Assembly (NCBI GenBank): GCA_029287965.1
Contig: JARFQC010000130.1
Coordinates: 1 to 16,605, forward strand
Length of the DNA stretch: 16,605 nucleotides
DNA from: Arenicellales bacterium
Lineage (GTDB): Bacteria > Pseudomonadota > Gammaproteobacteria > BMS3Bbin11
Reading direction: 5' to 3'
Shown: positions 6,551-14,159 of the stretch, piece by piece
Position numbering within the stretch: position 1 is the first letter of the stretch
How the letters are laid out: each line of letters opens with the position of its first letter
Position numbers and translations under genes: made by a program
Notes under the pieces: generated by a model
Told to the model about the DNA's origin: nothing
The model's database searches: none
What the model saw: the letters and a program-made list of their open reading frames with translations, nothing else

Positions 6551-6573
6551 CTGGCGGGTTTATTCCCCGCCGG
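6551..6573 (-). other. Hairpin enclosing the prfA stop codon
   Basis: CTGGCGGG (6551-6558) pairs with CCCGCCGG (6566-6573), eight pairs including one G-U, around a 7-base loop that contains the prfA TAA. Read on the minus strand no T-run follows, so it is more likely a stability or attenuation element between prfA and prmC than a terminator. Confidence 0.3.
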
Positions 6574-7645
6574 TCTCGGCCAGCAGTTCGGCCTGATGTT
6601 CTGTCATCAGCGGTTCGACAACCGCATCGAGGTTGCCTTCCATGATGTCGTCCAGCTTGTACAGGGTCAGGTTGATGCGGTGATCGGTCATGCGGCCCTG
6701 GGGGAAGTTATAGGTACGGATGCGTTCCGAGCGATCACCGCTGCCAACCAGGCTCTTGCGCGTAGCGGCCTGCTCTGCCTGCTGCGCGGTCTGTGCCTGG
6801 TCCATCAGCCTGGTCTGCAGCACACTCATGGCCCGCGCCTTGTTTTTATGCTGTGAACGCTCATCCTGGCATTCCACCACCAACCCGGTAGGCAGGTGGG
6901 TGATACGTATCGCCGAGTCGGTCTTGTTGACATGCTGACCGCCTGAACCGGATGCGCGATAGGTGTCGATGCGCAGGTCACTCGCATCAATATCGATCTC
7001 GTCGATTGCTTCCGCTTCCGGCATTACCGCCACGGTGCACGCCGAGGTATGGATGCGTCCCTGGGTCTCGGTCTGCGGCACACGCTGCACCCGGTGGGCA
7101 CCCGATTCGAACTTCAGCCGCGAGTAGACCTTTGTGCCGCTGATACGGGCAATGATTTCCCGGTATCCACCGTGCTCACCCTCGCTGCTGCTCAGGATTT
7201 CTACCTGCCAGCGCTTCTTCTCCGCATACATGCTGTACATGCGGTACAGGTCGCCAGCAAACAGCGCGGCCTCGTCACCACCCGTCCCCGCACGAATCTC
7301 GAGAATGACATTGCGTTCATCATTCGGGTCTTTCGGCAGCAGCAGCATGCGCAGATCATCTTCATGGCTGCTCTGCAACTGCTGCAGCTGGCTGACTTCC
7401 TCCTGCGCCATGTCTCGCATATCACTATCTTCATCATCGAGCATCAGCTCGGCAGTCTGCAGGTCTTCCAGGGTCTGCTGCCAGGCCTGGTAGCGCTCAA
7501 CGACCGGGGTGATATCAGCCACTTCTATGGACAGGCTGCGGAAGCGATTCTGGTCACCGACAATATCGGGATCCGACAACAGGCCGTGCAGTTCTTCCAG
7601 GCGCATGCTTAGCTGATCGAGTTTCTCACGAACGGATTCTTTCAT
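6560..7645 (-). CDS. prfA: Peptide chain release factor 1
   Basis: This 361-residue RF1 recognises UAA and UAG in the ribosomal A site and triggers hydrolysis of peptidyl-tRNA. The order is a helical domain 1 (1-100), the stop-codon-reading superdomain with the PxT tripeptide PQT at 190-192 in HRVQRVPQTETQGRIHTSA, then the catalytic GGQ at 235-237 in ASGSGGQHVNKTDSAIR, which PrmC methylates. An SPF tripeptide typical of RF2 is absent and no programmed frameshift is present, so this is RF1. The length is standard. It is the middle gene of hemA-prfA-prmC, 57 bases after hemA. Its own stop is TAA, readable by either factor. No clear Shine-Dalgarno precedes the ATG at 7645, but the MKESVREKLDQL start matches the family. 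Confidence 0.98.
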   Translation of the reverse strand: MKESVREKLDQLSMRLEELHGLLSDPDIVGDQNRFRSLSIEVADITPVVERYQAWQQTLEDLQTAELMLDDEDSDMRDMAQEEVSQLQQLQSSHEDDLRMLLLPKDPNDERNVILEIRAGTGGDEAALFAGDLYRMYSMYAEKKRWQVEILSSSEGEHGGYREIIARISGTKVYSRLKFESGAHRVQRVPQTETQGRIHTSACTVAVMPEAEAIDEIDIDASDLRIDTYRASGSGGQHVNKTDSAIRITHLPTGLVVECQDERSQHKNKARAMSVLQTRLMDQAQTAQQAEQAATRKSLVGSGDRSERIRTYNFPQGRMTDHRINLTLYKLDDIMEGNLDAVVEPLMTEHQAELLAETGGE

Positions 7646-7702
7646 CTGGGGTTCATCGTATCCGGGGTAAATGCACAGCGGGGTCTAACCGCGCAGCGTT
7701 AT

Positions 7703-8956
7703 TCAGTCCTGCAAATCAAACAGGCGTCTTGCGGCTTCGAGGACGGCCTTGTCGGCATCATGACCGGCCTGCTTGAGGGCAGCAGTCGGGGTATGGGTGT
7801 GCTTGTTGGTCAGGGTCCTGGCCAAGACCTCGATAACGGCTTCCGGGTCAGCACCATTGGCCAGCATGGCGCGTGCCTTGTTCAACTCCTGCTCTCGCAG
7901 CCTGTCGGCGTTCTCACGCAGAGCCCGGATCATCGGCACGGCATCCAGGGACATCAGCCAGTTCATAAAGCTGTCCACCTGCAGCTCGATGATCTGCTCG
8001 GCTTCCTTCGCTGCCTCACGACGCGCCTGGATGCCCTCGTCTACCACGTCTTTCAGGTCGTCTACCGTGTACAGGTAAATGTCGTTCAGTTCGCCCACTT
8101 CGGCCTCGATGTCACGCGGCACGGCCAGGTCGACCATGAATACCGGACGGTGACGACGCTCCTTGAGCGCCTTTTCAACAGCGCCCTTGCCGAGTATGGG
8201 AAGCTGGCTGGCGGTAGAAGAGATAATGATGTCTGCCTCGTGCAGGCGGGTAGACAGCTCCGCCAGCGAGATGGCCTCGCCGTCCACCAGGCTGGCCAGT
8301 TTCTGGGCGCGCTCCACCGTGCGATTGGCGACGATGATGTGGCCGACTTCCTGCTGCTTCAGGTGCTGTGCGGTCAGGTCGATGGTTTCCCCGGCACCGA
8401 TCAGCAGCACGGTCTGGCGTGACAGGTCAGCGAATATCTGCCTGGCCAGCTTGACCGCAGCATAGGCTACGGATACCGCGCTTGCCCCGATCAACGTATC
8501 GGTACGTACCTGCTTGGCGACCGAAAAACTATGCTGAAAGAGCTGGTTGAGCATCTTGCCGGTAACACCCGTCTTGTGGGCCGTGGCAAACGCATCTTTC
8601 ATCTGCCCCAGTATCTGCGGCTCACCCAGGACCATGGAATCAAGCCCGCTGGCGACACGAAACGCGTGGCGCACGGCCTCTTTATCGGGATTACGGTATA
8701 TATAGGGGGTCAGATGGTCTGTCTTGAGCTTGTGGAAATCACAAAACCAGTCAACGATTATGTCGCTATCTTCCTGTTCATGCGAACAGTAAACTTCGGT
8801 ACGATTACAGGTCGACAGGATGGCTGCCTCATCGGCACCGCCTGAATGCGTTAAGTCTTCTAGTGCTGACTCAAGCTGTTGTGGCGCAAAACTGGTCTGC
8901 TCCCGGATAGTTACCGGGGCAGTCCTGTGGTTGATGCCAAAGTTAAACAGATGCAT
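7703..8956 (-). CDS. hemA: Glutamyl-tRNA reductase
   Basis: This 417-residue NADPH-dependent enzyme reduces glutamyl-tRNA(Glu) to glutamate-1-semialdehyde, the committed step of C5-pathway haem synthesis. The N-terminal catalytic domain begins MHLFNFGINHRTAPV. The nucleophile is C50 in LSTCNRTEVY. GLDSMVLGEPQILGQ (about 104-118) follows, then the NADPH-binding LLIGAGETIDLTAQHL (about 185-200), and a C-terminal dimerisation helix region. In many gammaproteobacteria HemA is controlled by haem through proteolysis and conserved N-terminal lysines; the N-terminus here (HLFNFG) lacks those lysines. It is the first gene of the minus-strand operon. The start at 8956 fits the family exactly. A promoter candidate lies at 8991-9018, inside the divergent TPR gene. 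Confidence 0.98.
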   Translation of the reverse strand: MHLFNFGINHRTAPVTIREQTSFAPQQLESALEDLTHSGGADEAAILSTCNRTEVYCSHEQEDSDIIVDWFCDFHKLKTDHLTPYIYRNPDKEAVRHAFRVASGLDSMVLGEPQILGQMKDAFATAHKTGVTGKMLNQLFQHSFSVAKQVRTDTLIGASAVSVAYAAVKLARQIFADLSRQTVLLIGAGETIDLTAQHLKQQEVGHIIVANRTVERAQKLASLVDGEAISLAELSTRLHEADIIISSTASQLPILGKGAVEKALKERRHRPVFMVDLAVPRDIEAEVGELNDIYLYTVDDLKDVVDEGIQARREAAKEAEQIIELQVDSFMNWLMSLDAVPMIRALRENADRLREQELNKARAMLANGADPEAVIEVLARTLTNKHTHTPTAALKQAGHDADKAVLEAARRLFDLQD

Positions 8957-8990
8957 GATGCACTTACATTAATTCACTGGAAAACCGAAC

Positions 8991-9018
8991 ATTGTCTCTT
9001 GTTGTAAGCCCCTGTCAA
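8991..9018 (-). promoter_or_regulatory. hemA operon promoter, overlapping the start of the divergent TPR gene
   Basis: On the minus strand a perfect TTGACA (9018-9013) is followed after 16 bases by GACAAT (8996-8991; four of six matches). A start near 8984 would give hemA a leader of about 27 bases. The -10 covers the TTG start codon of the divergent lipoprotein gene. Confidence 0.6.
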
Positions 9019-10749
9019 GCGCTCAAGGTTGTGGTCATCACGCTGGTCAGCATCCTGGCACTGTCATCCTGTACCACGCAGACTCCCCGGAAGGCGGATT
9101 CAGACCCGGGTTCCAGCGCTTCGCCAACGGTCAAATCGATTCAGCCAAACCTGCCCGACGTTGAACTGACTCCGGATCTGCTCTACCAGATACTGGTTTC
9201 AGACATCGCTGCCCAGCGCGGCAACACCCGCATCGCGATGGCAGGCCTGGTGGAGGCAGCACGCAGCACGCAGGATCCCCGCCTGGCCGAGCAGGCTACG
9301 CGCCTTGCCGTATTGGCGGGCGATTACGACACAGGCATCGAAATGGCCAGGCTGTGGGTCAAGAATGCGCCAGATGACGCCAGCGTTCACCAGACACTCG
9401 GCAACCTGTACGTCGTGGCCGACAAACTCGAGCTTGCACTACCTCACTACCGGACAGCTATTGAACTGACGAGGATCGAGCATTCGGAACTCCTGCTGCA
9501 GAATATTACCGAAACACTCGTCCGTTACGCCGACAAGCCCGAAGCGATCGCTGCCATGCAGCAGCTGGTTGACGCATTCCCCGAGTCGGCTGCGGTCAGG
9601 CTCGCCCAGTCCAGACTGGCCGGCAGTCTCAGGATGATAGAGCCGGCCCTGTCGGCGGCAGATGCAGCGCTGTCCCTGGACCCTGACTGGGAAGCCGCCG
9701 CAACCTACAAGTTCAAGCTGCTGCTGGCCGGCGATCAGCCTGACGAGGCCATCAGCTTCGCCAACAGCTACCTGAAAAAACATAAAAAATATACCCTGCT
9801 GCGCTCCAGCCTGGCGCGTTACTACATTGAAAATGACGACTACAAGCAGGCCGAGCAGCAGTATCTGCTGGTACATAAATATTCGCCCGAGTCACAGGGC
9901 ACGGTCATGGCACTGGCATTGCTGCGGCTACAGGCTGACGACAGTGAAAAAGCACGCTACTACCTGAATCTTGCACTCAAGCAAGAGCCTAGAAATGATT
10001 TGCCGCGCATTTATCTCGGTGAGATCGCAACCAGCGAGAACAAGCTCGACGAAGCAGAACAGTGGCTGCGCGCGGTCACCGATACTGACCAGCTCTTTTC
10101 AGCCAGGCTCAGGCTTGCCGAAGTGATAAACCGGCGGGACGGTATTGATGCCGCACTCCGGGAGCTGGAAGGCATTCACCCCGTATCGACTGAACAACAG
10201 GCCGAACTGGCGCTGATCCGCAACGAGATGCTGGTCGATGCAGAGCGTTTCGATGAAGCCAGGGACGCCCTCAACCGGGTCATCGGCGATCAGCCCGACA
10301 GCATAGAACTGCTTTATGCCAGGGCCATGGTGGCTGCACAGCAAAATGATGTCCCCGCCCTCGAGACTGACCTGCGCAAGGTGCTGAAGCTGAACCCGGA
10401 CCATGTCCATTCCATGAATGCACTGGGCTACACACTGGCCGACCAGACTGATCGCATCAAGGAAGCAGAGGAACTCGTCTCAGGCGCCCTGGCAAAACGC
10501 CCCGACGACCCGTTTATCCTGGACAGCTATGGCTGGGTCAAGTATCGCCAGGGCGACCTGAAAGAAGCTGAAAAATACCTGCAGCGCGCCCTGTCACTGC
10601 GCAACGACCCGGAGATCGCCGCCCATCTTGTCGAGGTGTTGTGGGTGCAGGGCAACAAGTCCGAGGCGCAGGCCATCTGGAATAAAGCCAACACGGACTT
10701 CCCTGACAACAAGCTCCTCAATGCCGTTCACAACGAGTTTCTCCAGTAA
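8992..10749 (+). CDS. TPR-repeat lipoprotein (PA4667-like)
   Basis: This 585-residue protein begins with a lipoprotein signal: VVVITLVSILALSSC, with lipobox LSSC and the acylated cysteine at about residue 27. A long array of tetratricopeptide repeats fills most of the rest. Clear repeats start near NAPDDASVHQTLGNLYVVA, at NKLDEAEQWL, and in the well-conserved C-terminal set HSMNALGYTLADQTDR, DPFILDSYGWVKYRQGDLKE and AAHLVEVLWVQGNKSEAQ. It is probably anchored to an envelope membrane as a protein-protein scaffold; its partners are unknown. Homologues occupy this site between hemA and lolB in Pseudomonas. The start is TTG: no ATG or GTG lies upstream before a stop at 8956-8958, and a later GTG (9031) would shorten the signal peptide too far. 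TGGA at 8978-8981 is a weak ribosome site. lolB follows after 42 bases. Confidence 0.9.
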   Translation: MSLVVSPCQALKVVVITLVSILALSSCTTQTPRKADSDPGSSASPTVKSIQPNLPDVELTPDLLYQILVSDIAAQRGNTRIAMAGLVEAARSTQDPRLAEQATRLAVLAGDYDTGIEMARLWVKNAPDDASVHQTLGNLYVVADKLELALPHYRTAIELTRIEHSELLLQNITETLVRYADKPEAIAAMQQLVDAFPESAAVRLAQSRLAGSLRMIEPALSAADAALSLDPDWEAAATYKFKLLLAGDQPDEAISFANSYLKKHKKYTLLRSSLARYYIENDDYKQAEQQYLLVHKYSPESQGTVMALALLRLQADDSEKARYYLNLALKQEPRNDLPRIYLGEIATSENKLDEAEQWLRAVTDTDQLFSARLRLAEVINRRDGIDAALRELEGIHPVSTEQQAELALIRNEMLVDAERFDEARDALNRVIGDQPDSIELLYARAMVAAQQNDVPALETDLRKVLKLNPDHVHSMNALGYTLADQTDRIKEAEELVSGALAKRPDDPFILDSYGWVKYRQGDLKEAEKYLQRALSLRNDPEIAAHLVEVLWVQGNKSEAQAIWNKANTDFPDNKLLNAVHNEFLQ

Positions 10750-10791
10750 CCGGCGATTGCAGTTCAATCCTGCCGGCAAGGCACACATCCC

Positions 10792-11412
10792 GTGAAGCGG
10801 TTGTTCAACCTATATGGTCTCCTGCTGATGTCCACAGTCATGCTGACAGCTTGCGTCAGCAAGCCCATCCCGGCACCCGGGCTGAAATCCTGGGTGGACC
10901 GACAGCAGGATTACACCCACCTGACCAGCTGGGAGCTGAGAGGCCGTCTCGGCCTGCGAAGCAAAAACGAAAGCGGCGCCGTGACGGTGGTGTGGCAGGA
11001 GTCCGGCACGCACAGGCAACTGCGGTTGCTGGGTCCGGCTGGCCAGGGCCTGATAAAACTGGACGAGGATGCATCCGGAACGGTGATCCACGACAGGCAG
11101 GGGCAGTCCTGGCAAGGCGCCACGCCGGAAGCGCTGATCAGTCAGGTCACCGGCTGGGACATCCCGCTGACCAGCCTGCGCTGGTGGGTGCTGGGCATTG
11201 TAGAGCCGGACAGCACTGCCGAATACCGCCTCGATGAACAAGACCGCCTGGCCAGCCTGGAGCAGGATGGCTGGCAGGTGAGCTTCAGCAAATACCGCCA
11301 CTTCGATGGCTATGAACTGCCGGGAACGATCATTTTTCAATCCGCCGGCAACAGAGACGATGACATGTTGCGCGGCAAACTGATCCTGAAAGAGTGGAAC
11401 CGGTCCCGCTGA
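10792..11412 (+). CDS. lolB: Outer-membrane lipoprotein receptor LolB
   Basis: This 206-residue LolB receives lipoproteins from the periplasmic carrier LolA and inserts them into the outer membrane. The N-terminal signal is KRLFNLYGLLLMSTVMLTAC with lipobox LTAC (cysteine at residue 21). Then come the family opening LTSWELRGRLGLRS, the beta-strand half-barrel with LRLLGPAGQGLIKLD, the ITGWDIPLTSLRWWVLG-like segment (here VTGWDIPLTSLRWWVLG) and the SFSKYRHFDGYELPG finish. The start is GTG with a loose AAGG about ten bases upstream. The stop overlaps the ispE start in TGATG, a translational coupling arrangement seen for lolB-ispE in many gammaproteobacteria. The upstream TPR lipoprotein gene is itself a plausible LolB client. 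Confidence 0.95.
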   Translation: MKRLFNLYGLLLMSTVMLTACVSKPIPAPGLKSWVDRQQDYTHLTSWELRGRLGLRSKNESGAVTVVWQESGTHRQLRLLGPAGQGLIKLDEDASGTVIHDRQGQSWQGATPEALISQVTGWDIPLTSLRWWVLGIVEPDSTAEYRLDEQDRLASLEQDGWQVSFSKYRHFDGYELPGTIIFQSAGNRDDDMLRGKLILKEWNRSR

Positions 11413-12263
11413 TGAAGTACACCTGCCCTGCTCCTGCCAAGCTCAACCTGTTCCTGCAGATTACCGGCCGGCGCGCGGATGGTTACCACGAGCTGCAGAG
11501 CGTCTTCCAGTTCATCGATCTGCAGGACGAAATCACGTTCAGAAGTCGCGATGACCAACGGATAGTGCGCGCCACGGACTGGTCTGACATTCCGGTCGAG
11601 AACGACCTGGTTATGCGCGCCGCCAACGTGCTGGCACAGGGCCATGAGATCCCGCACGGGATTGATATTGATGTAACGAAGCGCATACCCCTGGGCGCCG
11701 GCCTGGGTGGCGGCAGTTCCGATGCTGCCACCGTACTCTACGCGCTGAACCGGATATGGGGCCTGCAGCTGGACACCGGGCAGCTTGCCGAACTCGGCCT
11801 GTCTCTTGGCGCCGACGTACCGGTGTTTATCCATGGCCATGCAGCCTGGGCCGAAGGCGTCGGTGAAATCCTGACACCTGTTTCACCGCCTGAAGCCTGG
11901 TACCTGCTGGTCGTACCGCCGATACATGTCTCAACAGCCGCTGTTTTTCAACATCCTGCATTGACACGAAATAGTGCGCCAATCAGAATATCCGACTTTC
12001 TCGAAGGGGCTGCCTACAATACGCTGGAACCCGTCGTTCGACAGGTCTATCCCGAAATCGACGCATGTATTAGCTGGCTGGAACAATTTGGCCGGCCTAT
12101 GCTGACCGGAACCGGTGCAGGCGCTTTCATAGCGGTAGATTCCGAATTGACCGCGCGCGACCTGGCAGCGAAGGTGCCGGAAACATGGCAGCCGTTCACG
12201 GTGAAGGGGATGAACCGAAATCCCCTTTTAGATAGTTTCGAGAAGCTTCATAATGGGGTGTAG
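11412..12263 (+). CDS. ispE: 4-diphosphocytidyl-2-C-methyl-D-erythritol kinase
   Basis: This 283-residue GHMP kinase phosphorylates CDP-methylerythritol in the non-mevalonate isoprenoid pathway, using ATP in the cytoplasm. Signatures are PAPAKLNLFLQITGRRADGYH with catalytic K10, the ATP-binding PLGAGLGGGSSDAA (93-106), catalytic D135 in SLGADVPVF, and a late GTGAGAF near residue 240. ATG 11412 is chosen because it overlaps the lolB stop and aligns with the family start; a GTG 18 bases upstream would add six atypical residues. At the 3' end the last three codons and the TAG stop (12261-12263) lie inside the following tRNA-Gln gene: TAG forms tRNA positions 8-10. RNase P cutting of this transcript would therefore remove the stop codon of ispE mRNA. 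Confidence 0.96.
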   Translation: MKYTCPAPAKLNLFLQITGRRADGYHELQSVFQFIDLQDEITFRSRDDQRIVRATDWSDIPVENDLVMRAANVLAQGHEIPHGIDIDVTKRIPLGAGLGGGSSDAATVLYALNRIWGLQLDTGQLAELGLSLGADVPVFIHGHAAWAEGVGEILTPVSPPEAWYLLVVPPIHVSTAAVFQHPALTRNSAPIRISDFLEGAAYNTLEPVVRQVYPEIDACISWLEQFGRPMLTGTGAGAFIAVDSELTARDLAAKVPETWQPFTVKGMNRNPLLDSFEKLHNGV

Positions 12264-12329
12264 CCAAGTGGCTAAGGCACCGGATTTTGATTCCGGCATT
12301 CCCAGGTTCGAGTCCTGGCACCCCAGCCA
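12254..12329 (+). tRNA. tRNA-Gln (anticodon TTG)
   Basis: This 76-base cloverleaf includes an encoded CCA end. Acceptor TGGGGTG pairs fully with CACCCCA. The anticodon stem is CCGGA/TCCGG around loop TTTTGAT, with TTG at 12287-12289. The T arm is CCAGG-TTCGAGT-CCTGG. U1-A72 and discriminator G73 are typical glutaminyl-tRNA synthetase identity elements. It sits between ispE and prs with no promoter or terminator of its own visible, so it is probably cut from the ispE-prs transcript. The same placement is known in Pseudomonas. Its first ten bases overlap the end of ispE. Confidence 0.98.
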
Positions 12330-12355
12330 TACATTTATTGCAGACCGCATCCATC

Positions 12356-12360
12356 GGAGG
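12356..12360 (+). promoter_or_regulatory. Shine-Dalgarno that fixes the TTG start of prs
   Basis: GGAGG ends seven bases before TTG 12368 but 22 bases before the first in-frame ATG (12383). Translation should therefore start at TTG. Confidence 0.8.
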
Positions 12361-12367
12361 CGACACA

Positions 12368-13318
12368 TTGCTCAGTGACGACATGATTGTCTTTACCGGT
12401 TCAGCCAACCCCGAGATGGCCCGGGAAGTCTGCGACAACCTTGAACTTCGACTCGGCAATGCCGTTGTTGGACGATTCAGCGACGGTGAAATCCAGGTAG
12501 AACTGCTTGAAAACGTTCGCGGCCGGGATGTCTTCATCCTGCAGTCAATCTGTCCGCCTAGCAACGACAACCTCATGGAACTGCTGCTGCTGATTGATGC
12601 GTGCAAGCGCTCGGCTGCAGCCCGCATCACGGCCGTTGCCCCCTACCTCGGCTATTCGCGCCAGGACCGACGCCCCCGCTCCCAGCGCACCCCTATCAGC
12701 GCACGCCTCGTCGCAGACATGATCAGCGTGGCTGGTGCCGACCACGTGGTCACCGTCGATATCCATGCCGACCAGATCGTCGGCTTTTTCGACATCCCCA
12801 CGGACAACATTTACGCACTGCCGGTACTACTGGGGGATGTCTGGCGTCACAGTGACGACAGCCTGCAGATAGTTTCGCCGGACGTGGGCGGCGTCGTGCG
12901 CGCACGTGCCCTGGCCAAGCCGCTGGATGCTGACCTGGCGATCATCGACAAGCGCCGCCCAAAGGCCAATGTCGCCAAGGTCATGAATATCATCGGCGAC
13001 GTCGAAGGCCGCAGCTGCGTGATCATCGATGACCTGGTCGACACCGCCAACACCCTGTGCGAGGCCGCCAGTGCGCTGAAACAACGCGGAGCCCAGCGGG
13101 TGGCAGCATGCTGTACCCACCCGATTCTGTCCGGCCCGGCCGTTGACCGTATCACCAACTCCGAACTCGACGAACTCGTGGTGACCAATACCGTACCGTT
13201 GTCTGAAGCGGCCAAACAGTGTACGAAAATCCGCCAGCTGAGCATCGCCGAACTGCTGGCAGAAACCATGCACCGTATTTCCAACGAAGAATCGGTCAGT
13301 TCACTGTTCATTTCCTGA
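12368..13318 (+). CDS. prs: Ribose-phosphate pyrophosphokinase (PRPP synthetase)
   Basis: This 316-residue class I PRPP synthase transfers pyrophosphate from ATP to ribose 5-phosphate, feeding purine, pyrimidine, histidine, tryptophan and NAD synthesis. Family features are FSDGEIQVELLENVRGRDVF (37-56), the flexible loop GYSRQDRRPRSQRTPISARL (95-114), the metal-binding TVDIHADQIVGFFD (129-142), SPDVGGVVRARALAK (170-184) and the ribose-5-phosphate/PRPP loop DDLVDTANTL (221-230). In the last motif N228 replaces the glycine I would expect (DTGGT or DTAGT). TTG 12368 is chosen from the strong ribosome site; it adds five residues to the ATG at 12383 and gives the usual length. It lies downstream of tRNA-Gln and lacks a separate clear promoter. 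The sequence style, such as NEESVSSLF at the end, recalls Xanthomonadales proteins. Confidence 0.97.
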   Translation: MLSDDMIVFTGSANPEMAREVCDNLELRLGNAVVGRFSDGEIQVELLENVRGRDVFILQSICPPSNDNLMELLLLIDACKRSAAARITAVAPYLGYSRQDRRPRSQRTPISARLVADMISVAGADHVVTVDIHADQIVGFFDIPTDNIYALPVLLGDVWRHSDDSLQIVSPDVGGVVRARALAKPLDADLAIIDKRRPKANVAKVMNIIGDVEGRSCVIIDDLVDTANTLCEAASALKQRGAQRVAACCTHPILSGPAVDRITNSELDELVVTNTVPLSEAAKQCTKIRQLSIAELLAETMHRISNEESVSSLFIS

Positions 13319-13326
13319 AATTCGTC

Positions 13327-13353
13327 CTGCCGCCATTGTTTGCGTAGCGGCAG
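13327..13353 (+). other. Hairpin after prs, without T-run
   Basis: CTGCCGC (13327-13333) pairs with GCGGCAG (13347-13353) around a 13-base loop, eight bases after the prs stop. The following bases (TCATGTCGTG) have no T-tract, so it is a weak or Rho-assisted end or a 3' stabiliser. Confidence 0.35.
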
Positions 13354-13378
13354 TCATGTCGTGACCAGGATGCGGCAA

Positions 13379-13407
13379 TTTCCAAGGCAAATCCTTTCTG
13401 TTACAAT
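13379..13407 (+). promoter_or_regulatory. Promoter for rplY-pth
   Basis: TACAAT (13402-13407, five of six matches) has the extended -10 dinucleotide TG at 13399-13400. TTTCCA (13379-13384) lies 17 bases upstream as a weak -35. The expected start is near 13414, about 50 bases before the rplY ATG. Confidence 0.65.
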
Positions 13408-13464
13408 CGCCGCCCTTTTTCCGGCCTGGTCGCGGGCCTTTCATACCTAAATCGGAGACACGAC

Positions 13465-14130
13465 ATGTCTGACAGCAACACAATTTCAGCCGTTACGCGC
13501 GATGAACAGGGCACGGGTGCGAGCCGCCGCCTGCGTCGCGACGGCAAAATACCCGCCATCCTGTATGGCGCGGGCAAAGATACGGTCAAGCTGACCCTGG
13601 ACCACAATACACTTTTCCATGACCTGGAAAAAGAATCCTTCCATAGCTCCATTCTCAACGTGGAAGTCGATAGCAAAGGTGAACGCGCCATACTGCGTGA
13701 CGTCCAGATGCATCCCTACAAGCCCATCATCATGCACATCGACCTGCAGCGTGTCAGTGCTAAAGACAAGATTCACATGAATATTCCATTCCACTTCACC
13801 GGTGGTGAAGAGGCCCCTGGCGTCAAGCTGGAAGGCGGCATCATTTCACACCTGATGACCGAACTCGACATCAGCTGTCTGCCGGATGACCTGCCGGAAT
13901 ACATCGAGATAGACGTGTCCGGCCTCAATCTCGGCGATTCCGTCCACATCAGCGAAATCACCCTGCCCAAGGGCGTAGAATCGACTTCTGTCGCTCACGG
14001 CGGCGATGACCTCGCCATTGTCACCTGTTCTGCAGTACGCGGCAGCCAGGCCGAGGACGAAGTGATCGAAGAAGTCGGTGAAGAGGCTGCCGGTGAAGAA
14101 GCTGCCGGCGAGGAAGCGGGCGAAGAATAG
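13465..14130 (+). CDS. rplY: 50S ribosomal protein L25, long Ctc/TL5 form
   Basis: This 221-residue protein binds 5S rRNA in the large subunit. Residues about 8-95 are the L25 domain (GTGASRRLRRDGKIPAILYG and the DVQMHPYKPIIMHIDLQRV end). Residues about 100-190 are the C-terminal beta domain of the Ctc/TL5 type (HFTGGEEAPGVKLEGGIISH and IEIDVSGLNLGDSVHISEI). The last about 25 residues are an acidic glutamate-rich tail with AAGEE repeats. This two-domain form is usual outside enteric bacteria, where L25 is a single domain. The start has GGAG at 13454-13457, seven bases upstream. It precedes pth by 29 bases, and the pair probably forms one unit from the extended -10 promoter. Confidence 0.97.
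   Translation: MSDSNTISAVTRDEQGTGASRRLRRDGKIPAILYGAGKDTVKLTLDHNTLFHDLEKESFHSSILNVEVDSKGERAILRDVQMHPYKPIIMHIDLQRVSAKDKIHMNIPFHFTGGEEAPGVKLEGGIISHLMTELDISCLPDDLPEYIEIDVSGLNLGDSVHISEITLPKGVESTSVAHGGDDLAIVTCSAVRGSQAEDEVIEEVGEEAAGEEAAGEEAGEE
14086..14127 (+). repeat. Short tandem repeat encoding the acidic L25 tail
   Basis: The 15-base unit GCTGCCGGTGAAGAA (14086-14100) is followed by a near copy (14101-14115, two differences) and a 12-base partial copy (14116-14127). Together they encode AAGEE-AAGEE-AGEE. The copy number may vary between strains by slippage. Confidence 0.75.
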
Positions 14131-14159
14131 CGCTTCGCACTGCTCAGGGCTGATTTGTC

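Noticed and set aside
11394..11411. GTG start for ispE inside lolB
   Set aside because: The ATG at 11412 overlaps the lolB stop, gives the family-typical MKYTCPAPAKLNL start and needs no extra residues.
12307..12335. Promoter for prs inside tRNA-Gln (TTCGAG ... TACATT)
   Set aside because: The putative -35 is just the conserved T-loop sequence of the tRNA and is a poor match.
12287..12367. Upstream extension of prs into the tRNA-Gln gene
   Set aside because: The frame is open by chance. GGAGG at 12356-12360 points to TTG 12368, and Prs homologues begin there.
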